Of a stretch of DNA of 5,951 nucleotides, positions 1 through 5,883 are shown piece by piece. The stretch is taken from assembly GCA_030453005.1 (NCBI GenBank), contig JAKDLE010000210.1:1-5951 (forward strand), written 5' to 3'. The translations under genes and the position numbers were made by a program. How positions within the stretch are numbered: the stretch's first letter is position 1; each line of letters opens with the position of its first letter. The DNA is from Pseudonocardia sp. (GTDB lineage Bacteria > Actinomycetota > Actinomycetes > Mycobacteriales > Pseudonocardiaceae). The notes below the pieces were generated by a model. That model saw only the letters and a list, made by a program, of their open reading frames with translations, had not been told where the DNA came from and searched no databases.

Positions 1-790
1 AGTGGGTCTCCACGACGCTGCCGCGGCCTTCGCCGTCGACGATCTCCATGGTGACCGTGCGGGGCTCGGGGCAGCTGAACTCGGCCTTGACCGGCACCCC
101 GACGCGGCGCCCGAGGGTGAAGGTCACCTCGACGAGGAAGCGGTCCTCGTCGGGGGGGCAGTCGACCGCGGGTGCGGAGATCACCCGCAGGTTCGCGAAG
201 GAGTACGGGTGGAACCAGGCCCCGTGCCAGGGGTCGAGCCGGTTGGCCAGCACGTCCTCGGGCTCGCAGCGCCCGACGACGGTGGCGACGGTGGGCAGGC
301 TGCGGGCGGGGTCGGGCCGCGGGCCGAGCACCGGTGCGTCGGTGACCGGCTCGCCCGCCTCCTCCAGCCGCACCCAGGCGAGGACGCCGTCGTCGTGGGT
401 CGGGAACGTGCGCCAGCCGGGGCGGCCCTGCGCCCCGAGCGAGAGGCCGTGCCAGCGGCAGACCAGCGCGCCGTCGTGCACCGGAGCGTCGCAGAGGGCG
501 GCGCCCAGGTGCGGGCACGCGCCGGGGCCAGCGTGCAGGCGGCCGTCGCCGTCCCGCCACGCGACCACCTCGTGGCCGTTGACGACCCGTCCGAACGCCC
601 GTCCGGACCCCCCCGCGCGGCCCCCGGCGCGCCCCAACCCCCCCCCCGCCGGCGGGCCCACGGCCCGGACGACGGCTGCGCGGATGAGGCCCGGCTTCGC
701 GTCGGCCCAGCTCGGCGTCTGCTCGGCCCAGGCCGGGCGGCGCAGCAGGCGCAGGGGGTTGACCGGCTGATCGGAACGGTGCTCGTTCAC
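1..790 (-). CDS. Rieske non-heme iron oxygenase, C-terminus beyond window
   Basis: This is probably a mononuclear-iron Rieske oxygenase, which uses O2 and electrons to hydroxylate, desaturate or demethylate an unknown substrate. The 263 residues present read without a stop from GTG at 790 to the left edge. A Rieske [2Fe-2S] motif is complete: C92-x-H94, 16 residues, C111-x2-H114, within CPHLG and CRWHG. Further on, D186-x2-H189-x4-H194 is the classic facial-triad iron-binding motif of the catalytic domain, so this is an oxygenase subunit and not a simple ferredoxin. The third iron ligand would lie beyond the window. The start is supported by a TAGCCT box 7 nt upstream and no Shine-Dalgarno. 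Residues 49-61 are an odd Gly-rich stretch lying between two G homopolymers (see findings). The layout resembles actinobacterial Rieske/DUF5914-type proteins, but that family name is from memory. Substrate unknown. Confidence 0.85.
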   Translation of the reverse strand, partial: MNEHRSDQPVNPLRLLRRPAWAEQTPSWADAKPGLIRAAVVRAVGPPAGGGLGRAGGRAGGSGRAFGRVVNGHEVVAWRDGDGRLHAGPGACPHLGAALCDAPVHDGALVCRWHGLSLGAQGRPGWRTFPTHDDGVLAWVRLEEAGEPVTDAPVLGPRPDPARSLPTVATVVGRCEPEDVLANRLDPWHGAWFHPYSFANLRVISAPAVDCPPDEDRFLVEVTFTLGRRVGVPVKAEFSCPEPRTVTMEIVDGEGRGSVVETH

Positions 791-797
791 GCGGCCC

Positions 798-803
798 AGG
801 CTA
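798..803 (-). promoter_or_regulatory. -10 box, leaderless promoter of the Rieske oxygenase gene
   Basis: On the minus strand TAGCCT (TANNNT type) ends 7 nt before the GTG at 790. This is the spacing expected if transcription starts at or next to the start codon. No Shine-Dalgarno sequence lies in the 7 nt between, which fits a leaderless mRNA. No convincing -35 box is visible. The same 12 bases, TAGCCTGGGCCG, recur before the PHP gene at 4042. Confidence 0.5.
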
Positions 804-843
804 GGACCGCCCCCTCCGCGCGGCGACTCGACCCGAGCGAGCG

Positions 844-1950
844 TCACAGCCAGTGGTTACGCCGGAACTGTCGGAACAGCAGGGAACAGATCACCACGAT
901 CGCCAGCAGTACCGCCGGATAGCCCAGCGGATGCTCCAGCTCCGGCATGTAGGTGAAGTTCATCCCGTAGATGCCGGCGATCATCGTGGGCACGGTGATC
1001 AGGGCGGCGTACGAGGTGATCTTCCGCATGTCGTTGTTCTGCTGCATCGTGATCTTCGCCAGCGACGCGTCGACGAGCGTGGTGAGGAGCTCGTTGAAGC
1101 CCGCGACGCGCTCCACGACGGTGACGAGGTGATCCTCGACGTCGCGGAAGTACGAGCGGACGTCGTGCGGCACCAGCGCGCTGTAGCCCTCGGTCAGCTT
1201 GCGCAGCGGGGTGGCCAACGGCACGACCGCGCGGCGCAGCTCCAGCACCTCGCGCTTCATCACGTAGATCTGCTCGGCGTTCATCGTCGAACGCGGCGTG
1301 AAGACCTGCGCCTCCATGTCGTCGATGTCGTCCTCGATGGCCTCGGTGACCTCCAGGTAGGTGTCGACGACGCGGTCGGCGATGGCGTGCAGCACCGCCG
1401 CGGGCCCGAGGGCGAGCTGGTCCGGGTCGGCCTCCAGCCGGTTGCGGACGTCGCGCAGCGACGAGTGCCTGCCGTGCCGCACCGTGATGGCGAAGTCGGG
1501 GCCGATGAACGTCATCACCTCGCCGGTCTCCACGATCTCGTGCTCCGCGGCGGGCTGGCCGGAGGCCCCGGCGCCGGGCCCGAGATAACAGACCGTCTTG
1601 AGCACCATGAACAGCATGTCCTCGTAGCGCTCCAGCTTGGGGCGCTGGTGGGCGTGCACGGCGTCCTCGACGGCCAGCTCGTGCAGGCCGAAGACGTCGG
1701 CGATACTGGTGAGCTGCTCCTCGTCGGGCTCGTGCAGCCCGATCCAGACGAAGCCGTCCTCGCGACGGCGGACCTCGGCGAGGGCCTCGTCGTGGGCCCA
1801 GCGGCCGGGGAGCCGCCTGCCCTCGACGTAGACGGCACAGTCGACGACGTGGGCCGAGACGGGCACGCGCGACGGCGACGGCGTGGTGGCTCGGGTGCTG
1901 ATCCGGGTGGCGGCACGGATGACCGGGCGGATCGAGGACAGCGGCGGCAC
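844..1950 (-). CDS. corA: CorA-family magnesium/cobalt transporter
   Basis: Inner-membrane channel-type transporter that moves Mg2+ (and Co2+ or Ni2+) into the cell as a homopentamer. The 368 residues match the family in length and plan. There is a Ser/Thr/Arg-rich N-terminal tail of about 30 residues, then a large cytoplasmic alpha/beta and helical domain (about 35-305) with acidic helices such as IEDDIDDMEAQ. Two C-terminal membrane helices follow, at about 311-332 and 344-362. The selectivity signature GMNF (329-332) ends helix 1 and is followed by a periplasmic MPEL loop. The C-terminus is basic (RRNHWL). The GTG start is set by GGAGG six bases upstream. The gene is divergent from the MaoC gene and lies 53 bp upstream of the Rieske gene on the same strand. 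Some family members export Mg2+ or move Zn2+, so ion and direction are family-based inference. Confidence 0.96.
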   Translation of the reverse strand: MPPLSSIRPVIRAATRISTRATTPSPSRVPVSAHVVDCAVYVEGRRLPGRWAHDEALAEVRRREDGFVWIGLHEPDEEQLTSIADVFGLHELAVEDAVHAHQRPKLERYEDMLFMVLKTVCYLGPGAGASGQPAAEHEIVETGEVMTFIGPDFAITVRHGRHSSLRDVRNRLEADPDQLALGPAAVLHAIADRVVDTYLEVTEAIEDDIDDMEAQVFTPRSTMNAEQIYVMKREVLELRRAVVPLATPLRKLTEGYSALVPHDVRSYFRDVEDHLVTVVERVAGFNELLTTLVDASLAKITMQQNNDMRKITSYAALITVPTMIAGIYGMNFTYMPELEHPLGYPAVLLAIVVICSLLFRQFRRNHWL

Positions 1951-1956
1951 GGGGTA

Positions 1957-1961
1957 CCTCC
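1957..1961 (-). promoter_or_regulatory. Ribosome binding site of corA
   Basis: GGAGG on the minus strand with a 6-nt spacer to GTG at 1950. It decides the corA start over the overlapping out-of-frame ATG at 1981. Confidence 0.85.
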
Positions 1962-2005
1962 AGGGTTCGTGAGGTGCGCATGGGAATCGCGCCCCGAACC
2001 GGAGG

Positions 2006-2017
2006 GCCGCTAGCGGC
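2006..2017. repeat. Perfect 12-bp palindrome in the corA/MaoC divergent region
   Basis: GCCGCTAGCGGC is its own reverse complement and sits in the corA leader, 56 bp upstream of the corA start. It could be an operator half of the divergent control region or simply a GC-rich hairpin in the corA 5' leader. The sequence does not identify a regulator. Confidence 0.4.
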
Positions 2018-2055
2018 GGCGAGCCTGGTCGGAGGCGCGGCGACTACTACAACCG

Positions 2056-2070
2056 GGTGCCGTCGGCACC
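2056..2070. repeat. 15-bp inverted repeat in the corA/MaoC divergent region
   Basis: GGTGCCG-T-CGGCACC has perfect 7-bp arms around one central base. It lies about 105 bp before corA and 90 bp before the MaoC gene. Its dyad symmetry and its position between divergent genes fit an operator, but an mRNA hairpin in the corA leader is equally possible. No known regulator consensus was recognised. Confidence 0.4.
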
Positions 2071-2114
2071 GCGCTCACCTCCTGGCCTGGGTCTCGTGAC
2101 GGGGGACCGTTGAC

Positions 2115-2120
2115 TAGGTT
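2115..2120 (+). promoter_or_regulatory. Candidate -10 box for the MaoC-family gene
   Basis: TAGGTT fits the actinobacterial TANNNT -10 pattern, 39 bp upstream of the TTG start at 2160. A TTGACT overlaps its first base, and the reverse strand of nearly the same bases reads TAACCT, so either strand could use the site. No good -35 box is seen at the right distance. Tentative. Confidence 0.25.
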
Positions 2121-2145
2121 ACCCCTGCAGGCAGTCCATCGACGC

Positions 2146-2151
2146 AGGAGG
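2146..2151 (+). promoter_or_regulatory. Ribosome binding site deciding the TTG start of the MaoC gene
   Basis: AGGAGG is a full Shine-Dalgarno with 8 nt before TTG at 2160. It supports the rare TTG initiation codon, since no in-frame ATG or GTG lies nearby upstream. Confidence 0.85.
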
Positions 2152-2159
2152 CGTTCACG

Positions 2160-2663
2160 TTGCAGTTCGGGCGGTACTACGAGGAGTTCGAGGTCGGTGC
2201 GGTGTACAGGCACTGGCCCGGCAAGACGGTGACCGAGTACGATGACCACCTGTTCTGCCTGCTCACCATGAACCACCATCCGCTGCACCTGGACGCGAAC
2301 TTCGCGCAGGAGACCACCGAGTTCAAGCAGAACGTCGTGGTGGGCAACTACATCTACTCGCTGCTGCTGGGGATGTCGGTGCCGGACGTCTCGGGCAAGG
2401 CGATCGCCAACCTCGAGGTGGAGTCGCTCAAGCACACGAAGCCGACGTTCCACGGCGACACCATCTACGGCGAGACCGAGGTCCTCGACAAGACCCCGTC
2501 GAAGTCGAAGGACGACCGGGGCGTCGTGTACGTGGAGACGCGCGGCTACAAGCAGGACGGCACGGTCGTGTGCACGTTCCGGCGCAAGGTGATGATCCCG
2601 AAGCGGTCCTACGGCGAGGCGCGCGGCGGGGAGCAGCCCGGCCGTCCCGTCCCGCAGGCCTGA
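2160..2663 (+). CDS. MaoC-family hydratase, mesaconyl-CoA hydratase-like
   Basis: Predicted cytoplasmic hot-dog-fold enzyme that adds or removes water across the double bond of an acyl-CoA. The 167 residues are a single MaoC domain plus a short tail ending RGGEQPGRPVPQA. The hydratase motif is at T36-M-N38-H-H-P-L-H43-L-D45. H43 is the catalytic His, but the usual Asp of the GDxNPxH motif is N38 here, and the usual Asn is H40. This Asn form, with the flanking FCLLTMN and LLLGMSVPDVSGKAIANLE stretches, is what I recall from actinobacterial proteins annotated as MaoC or mesaconyl-CoA hydratase (MeaC-like) in the ethylmalonyl-CoA pathway. The exact substrate is an inference, because no pathway partners (crotonyl-CoA reductase, mutase, malyl-CoA lyase) are in the window. 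It stands alone, divergent from corA and convergent with the NUDIX gene. Confidence 0.92.
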   Translation: MQFGRYYEEFEVGAVYRHWPGKTVTEYDDHLFCLLTMNHHPLHLDANFAQETTEFKQNVVVGNYIYSLLLGMSVPDVSGKAIANLEVESLKHTKPTFHGDTIYGETEVLDKTPSKSKDDRGVVYVETRGYKQDGTVVCTFRRKVMIPKRSYGEARGGEQPGRPVPQA

Positions 2664-2675
2664 GCGCGGGCCGGT

Positions 2676-3053
2676 TCAACGGGGGAGGGCGTCCCAGGCG
2701 GCGAGCGTCTCCACGAGCTCGTCGACCAGGGGGAGGCCGGTGAGGTCGGCGGCGGCGCACCAGCGGGCGTCGAGAGCGTCGTCGCCCGCCTGCAGCTCGC
2801 CGCCGACCACCGTGCACACGTAGTCCGCCACGGCGTACCGACCGCGCGACACCCGGCCCACCAACCGTCCGGGCCGCACCGTCAGCCCGGTCTCCTCCCG
2901 CATCTCGCGGACCAGCGCGGCGGCGTCGTCCTCACCGGCCTCGACCCGCCCGCCGGGCACCGACCAGCGGCCTCGGCCGGGTTCGTTGCCGCGGCGGACC
3001 AACAACAGACGGCCGTCGGCGTCATAGGCCAGACCACCCACACAGGGAGTCAC
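2676..3053 (-). CDS. NUDIX hydrolase (MutT-like)
   Basis: Small cytoplasmic hydrolase of nucleoside-diphosphate-linked substrates; the substrate is unknown (a damaged dNTP, a dinucleoside polyphosphate or ADP-ribose are all possible). The NUDIX box G-x5-E-x7-REUxEExGU is complete, running from GRVEAGE to REMREETGL, so catalytic metal-binding glutamates are intact. The chosen GTG at 3053 gives 125 residues beginning TPCVGG, which suits the domain boundary. GAGGA lies 7 nt upstream. A GTG at 3071 (with TACCGT 8 nt before it, possibly leaderless) and a TTG at 3131 are alternatives that add 6 or 26 residues of unconserved-looking sequence. The stop is 12 bp from that of the convergent MaoC gene, with no terminator between. 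Confidence 0.9.
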   Translation of the reverse strand: MTPCVGGLAYDADGRLLLVRRGNEPGRGRWSVPGGRVEAGEDDAAALVREMREETGLTVRPGRLVGRVSRGRYAVADYVCTVVGGELQAGDDALDARWCAAADLTGLPLVDELVETLAAWDALPR

Positions 3054-3192
3054 GGTCGCGTCCTCGTCCACGATCGAGGACGGTACGCACCCCGCGTGCC
3101 GGGTATCCCGCGCCGTCCGGGTGCTGTACAAACAGACGTGGCAGCTTCACATGGGGTGTCAGGGTCCTCTCCGACGCAGAACGGTGGTACGG

Positions 3193-3351
3193 GTGAACAT
3201 CAGGAAGCTGGTCGGGTTCATCGCGATCGCGTTGCTGATCTTCTTCGTCGTCACTCGGCCGGAGAGCGCGGCGCAGTCGGTGGAGAACATCGCGAGCATT
3301 CTCAGCAACGTCGCGAACTCCGTCTCCGACTTCTTCACCGCGCTCGTGTAG
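3193..3351 (+). CDS. Small single-pass membrane protein, upstream partner of PH-domain protein
   Basis: About 52 residues from GTG at 3193: a basic N-terminus (NIRK), one hydrophobic helix (about residues 6-19, LVGFIAIALLIFFVV), then an extracytoplasmic or cytoplasmic tail of some 30 residues. The tail looks amphipathic (SAAQSVENIASILSNVANSV, ending DFFTALV). It has no enzyme motif. I recall similar short proteins in actinomycetes directly before PH-domain genes, but no function is assigned. Earlier in-frame starts exist (GTG 3184, ATG 3151, GTG 3121). The later start is preferred because the extra residues are polar, Arg-rich and unlike a membrane protein start. No strong Shine-Dalgarno precedes any of them. 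The stop is 3 bp from the next start. Confidence 0.72.
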   Translation: MNIRKLVGFIAIALLIFFVVTRPESAAQSVENIASILSNVANSVSDFFTALV

Positions 3352-3354
3352 CCC

Positions 3355-3891
3355 GTGCTCGCCCCCCGTGAGATCGACGAGTACCTGCTCCCGACGGAGC
3401 GGAGGGTCATCCGCGTCCGGCAGCACTGGGCCGTGATGATCAAACACCTGGTGCAGACGGCGCTGTTCCTGCTGGTGGTGATGCTCGGCGAGGCGTACCT
3501 GCCCGACAGCGTGGTCATCGACAACGTCGCGTTCTATCTCGGGCTGGTCGCGGTGCTGAGGTTCACGGTGCTCACGATCCTGTGGTGGATCGAGCGCATC
3601 GTCATCACCGACAAGCGCGTGATGCTCGCCGAGGGGATCATCACCCACAACGTGGGCATGATGCCGCTGAGCAAGGTCACCGACCTGACGTTCCGTCGCA
3701 GCCTCGGTGGACGGATCTTCGGCTACGGCACGCTGATCGTCGAGTCGGCGGGCCAGATCCAGGCGCTCAACCAGATCAGCTACATGCCTCGGCCCGAGGA
3801 GATCTACGAGGCGCTCTCCGAGCTGGTGTTCGGGGAGAAGGGCAAGACCCGCGCCACCGGAATGTTGGCCCGCCCCCGCTGGCGTCGCTGA
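3355..3891 (+). CDS. Membrane-anchored bacterial PH-domain protein (DUF304/YdbS-like)
   Basis: 178 residues from GTG. A short N-terminal segment contains LLPTERRVIRVRQHW, typical of the start of the bPH_2 (YdbS-like) family. Two membrane helices follow at about 31-49 and 57-79. A cytoplasmic PH-like domain occupies about 80-160, beginning ERIVITDKRVMLAEGI and including MMPLSKVTDL and GTLIVESAG. The tail is basic (ARPRWRR). The family role is poorly known: membrane-associated binding or scaffolding is assumed from the PH fold. The start lies 3 bp after the TAG of the small membrane-protein gene and has no Shine-Dalgarno of its own, so translation is probably coupled to that gene. The two products are likely to act together at the membrane, which is inference from gene arrangement. 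Confidence 0.9.
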   Translation: MLAPREIDEYLLPTERRVIRVRQHWAVMIKHLVQTALFLLVVMLGEAYLPDSVVIDNVAFYLGLVAVLRFTVLTILWWIERIVITDKRVMLAEGIITHNVGMMPLSKVTDLTFRRSLGGRIFGYGTLIVESAGQIQALNQISYMPRPEEIYEALSELVFGEKGKTRATGMLARPRWRR

Positions 3892-3979
3892 CCCCACGCC
3901 CTGATCGACGGGGAGACGACGATAGGACAACGACGTCACGGTCCTGTTCATCACGAACAAGCCACTCGACATCCACTAT

Positions 3980-3994
3980 CTCCCCGCGGGGGAG
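3980..3994 (+). terminator. Short GC hairpin after the PH-domain gene
   Basis: CTCCCC-GCG-GGGGAG forms a 6-bp stem with a 3-nt loop in the 161-bp gap between the PH and PHP genes. There is no T-run after it, so it is at best a weak or factor-assisted terminator. It is the only clear structure in that gap. Confidence 0.3.
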
Positions 3995-4041
3995 GCTCCG
4001 ACCGCATCGGACCGCTGAGCACGCATCCGCCGCCCGGCGGT

Positions 4042-4047
4042 TAGCCT
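4042..4047 (+). promoter_or_regulatory. -10 box, leaderless promoter of the PHP gene
   Basis: TAGCCT ends 5 nt before the GTG at 4053, with no Shine-Dalgarno between, which fits transcription starting at the start codon. TAGCCTGGGCCG is identical to the motif before the Rieske gene. It also argues against extending the PHP gene upstream into the PH gene, though that frame is open further 5'. Confidence 0.55.
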
Positions 4048-4052
4048 GGGCC

Positions 4053-4955
4053 GTGCCCCGAAGCCCGCGGATCGACCTGCACACCCACTCGACGGCCTCC
4101 GACGGCACCGATTCGCCCGCCGCACTCGTCGCGGCGGCGGCAGGCGCGGAGGTGGACGTCGTCGCGATCACCGACCACGACACCACCGGTGGGTGGGACG
4201 AGGCCGCGACGGCGCTGCCCGCCGGGATGCGCCTCGTGCGTGGGGCCGAGTTCTCGTGCGTCAGCCCGTCCGGCCGGGACGGCGAACGCGACGTGTCGGT
4301 GCACCTGCTGGGGTACCTGTTCGACCCGGCGCACCCGGCGATCGAGGCCGAGCAGGCGCGGCTGCGCGAGGAGCGCCATCGACGGCTGGTGGGGATGACC
4401 GAGCGGATGGCCGCCGACGGCTACCCGATCGACGTGGAGGCCGTGTTCGCCTACCTGCCCGCGGGCGCCAGCGCGGGCCGCCCGCACCTGGCCCGCGCCC
4501 TCGTGGCGGCGGGGGTGGTCGAGTCGGTGAACGCGGCGTTCGCCACGCTGCTCTACACGGGCAGCCCGTACTACGTGCCCAAGGCCGACACCCCGGTCCG
4601 TGCCGCGATCGAGATGGTGCGCGCGGCAGGCGGCGTGGCGGTGTTCGCACACCCTCTCGCACGCGGGCGGGGTCGGGTCGTCGAGCCGTCGGTGATCGCC
4701 GACCTGACGGCGGCCGGGCTGGGCGGGGTGGAGGTCGAGCACCCCGACCACGCCGAGCCCGACCGGGCGCTGCTGCGGGGTCTCGCCGCCGAGCTCGGCC
4801 TGGTCACGACCGGTTCGAGCGACTACCACGGCACGAACAAGACCACGCCGATCGCGGCCGAGACCACCACCGGCGACGCCCTGGACGAGCTGGTCGCCCG
4901 CGCCGCGGGCGGCGTCGGGGTCCTCACGGGCTGCCCACTACCCTGGTTCCGGTGA
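4053..4955 (+). CDS. PHP-domain metal-dependent phosphoesterase (TrpH/RNase AM-like)
   Basis: 300-residue PHP-family enzyme, probably a di- or trinuclear metal phosphoesterase of the YciV/TrpH/RNase AM group. Members of that group trim RNA 5' ends or hydrolyse nucleoside 3',5'-bisphosphates. Metal-ligand motifs are present in order: H10-x-H12 in IDLHTHS, D17, D41-H42 in ITDHDT, E66 in GAEFS, H84 in VHLLGY, H145 in GRPHLA, H200 in FAHP, and D257 with H259 in SSDYHG. All the expected ligands appear intact. The middle insertion (about 90-180) includes a long Glu/Arg-rich helix. GTG 4053 is chosen because the HxH motif should lie near the N-terminus and a leaderless -10 box precedes it; the frame is open further upstream only as a shadow of the PH gene. 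The 3' end overlaps the nuclease start by 4 bp. Confidence 0.92.
   Translation: MPRSPRIDLHTHSTASDGTDSPAALVAAAAGAEVDVVAITDHDTTGGWDEAATALPAGMRLVRGAEFSCVSPSGRDGERDVSVHLLGYLFDPAHPAIEAEQARLREERHRRLVGMTERMAADGYPIDVEAVFAYLPAGASAGRPHLARALVAAGVVESVNAAFATLLYTGSPYYVPKADTPVRAAIEMVRAAGGVAVFAHPLARGRGRVVEPSVIADLTAAGLGGVEVEHPDHAEPDRALLRGLAAELGLVTTGSSDYHGTNKTTPIAAETTTGDALDELVARAAGGVGVLTGCPLPWFR
4939..4944 (+). promoter_or_regulatory. Possible internal -10 box before the nuclease gene
   Basis: TACCCT lies inside the last codons of the PHP gene and ends 7 nt before GTG at 4952, the same geometry as the other two leaderless candidates. No Shine-Dalgarno precedes this GTG. Either an internal leaderless promoter or translational coupling through the GTGA overlap could drive the nuclease. 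The box is also constrained by coding sequence, so the match may be chance. Confidence 0.3.
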
Positions 4956-5869
4956 GCGAGCGTGCGAGCGAACCATCGACGCAGCGCTCGCGAAGCCGAC
5001 CGAGCGCGGCGAGGGAGGAATTCGCGCAGCTGGGGTTCGACTTCGTGGCGCCCCGGCTGGTCAAGGTCACCCCGTCGCGGCTGGCCGTGTGGCGCGACTG
5101 CCGACGCCGCTACCGCCTCACCTACCTCGACCGCCCCGCCCCGTCCCGCGGTGGCGCGTGGGCGCACAGCACCCTCGGCGCGGTGGTGCACCTGGCGATG
5201 CGGGCGCTGCACCGCGCGCCCGCCGCCCGCCGCACCCCGGACGCCGCCGCGGCGCTGGTCGACCGGCACTGGAACGGCGAGGGTTTCCGGGACGCGGGCC
5301 AGGAACGCGCCTACCGCGAGCGGGCCCGCGGCTGGGTCGCGGACTACACCGAGCAGCACGTCGTCGACTCCCCGGAGCCGCTCGGAGTCGAGCAGTGGGT
5401 GTCGGTGGCCACGGAGCGGGTGGTGGCCGGGGGCCGCGTGGACCGGATCGACGCGCTCCTGCGGGACGACCGGCGTCCCGAGGCCGTCGTCGTCGACTAC
5501 AAGACCGGTCGTCGGACCCCCACCGCCGACGACGCGCGCGGTTCGGAGGCGCTCGCGCTCTACGCCGTGACCACCGCCCGCACCCTGAGGCGGCCCTGCA
5601 CCCGCGTGGAGCTGCACCACCTACCCACCGGCGAGGTACGAGCCGTCGAGCACGACGCCGCGGGCCTGCGCCGGCATGTGGAGCGCGCCGAGGCGACGGC
5701 CGTCGAGCTCGCCGTCGCGGCCGACGCGCTGGCCGACGGCGCCGACGCCGAGGCGCTGTTCCCGCCGCGCACCTCACCGGGCTGCTCCACCTGCGACGTG
5801 CGCAGGCACTGTCCCGAGGGCCGCGCCGCCGCTCCTGAGCTCGCGCCGTGGGCGCTGCTCGCCCCGTGA
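4952..5869 (+). CDS. RecB-like PD-(D/E)XK nuclease with Fe-S cysteine signature
   Basis: 305-residue cytoplasmic nuclease of the RecB/AddB/Cas4-like superfamily, predicted to cut or degrade DNA in repair or turnover. Motifs in order: SRLAVWRDCRRRYR with C50; the GAVVH motif with H80; GRVDRID with D164; VVVDYKTG with D182 and K184 (the D-x-K core); LALYA at about 201-205; and C278-x2-C281-x5-C287 near the C-terminus. C50 plus the three C-terminal cysteines form the usual four-Cys ligand set of an iron-sulfur nuclease such as AddB or Cas4. The catalytic residues look intact. The N-terminal 30 residues are Ser/Arg/Glu-rich and probably disordered; GTG at 5045 is an alternative start that would drop them. 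GTG 4952 is preferred because it overlaps the PHP stop as GTGA. No helicase gene is present, so it is probably a stand-alone nuclease. Confidence 0.9.
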   Translation: MSERASEPSTQRSRSRPSAAREEFAQLGFDFVAPRLVKVTPSRLAVWRDCRRRYRLTYLDRPAPSRGGAWAHSTLGAVVHLAMRALHRAPAARRTPDAAAALVDRHWNGEGFRDAGQERAYRERARGWVADYTEQHVVDSPEPLGVEQWVSVATERVVAGGRVDRIDALLRDDRRPEAVVVDYKTGRRTPTADDARGSEALALYAVTTARTLRRPCTRVELHHLPTGEVRAVEHDAAGLRRHVERAEATAVELAVAADALADGADAEALFPPRTSPGCSTCDVRRHCPEGRAAAPELAPWALLAP

Positions 5870-5883
5870 CCCGTTCTCGACAC

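Noticed and set aside
2..922. Long plus-strand open frame opposite the Rieske and corA genes
   Set aside because: It is antisense to a frame with clear Rieske and iron-site motifs, has low-complexity composition and crosses the gene boundary. It is a GC-bias shadow.
857..1981. ATG-started 374-codon frame overlapping corA on the same strand
   Set aside because: The protein is Arg/Ala/Gly-rich without any family motif, while the corA frame carries the GMNF signature and a good ribosome binding site. It is also not a credible upstream ORF.
1951..2005. Known Mg2+ riboswitch in the corA leader
   Set aside because: I could not recognise the M-box or another described Mg2+ sensor; only generic GC-rich palindromes are visible.
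853..2013. 386-codon plus-strand frame antisense to corA
   Set aside because: It is rich in His/Asp/Val/Gly/Arg without motifs, and is explained as the mirror of corA codon bias.
3022..3972. 316-codon minus-strand frame over the PH-domain region
   Set aside because: It is His/Asp/Glu/Arg-rich shadow sequence opposite a gene with clear membrane helices and a PH domain.
3582..4052. Upstream extension of the PHP gene to an ATG at 3582
   Set aside because: The extension would lie mostly inside the PH-domain gene in another frame and encodes an Arg/His-rich sequence without PHP features. The HxH motif fits a start at 4053.
4952..5869. Reading the Fe-S nuclease as Cas4 of a CRISPR system
   Set aside because: No repeat-spacer array and no cas genes are present. 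The cysteine pattern is shared by stand-alone RecB-like nucleases.
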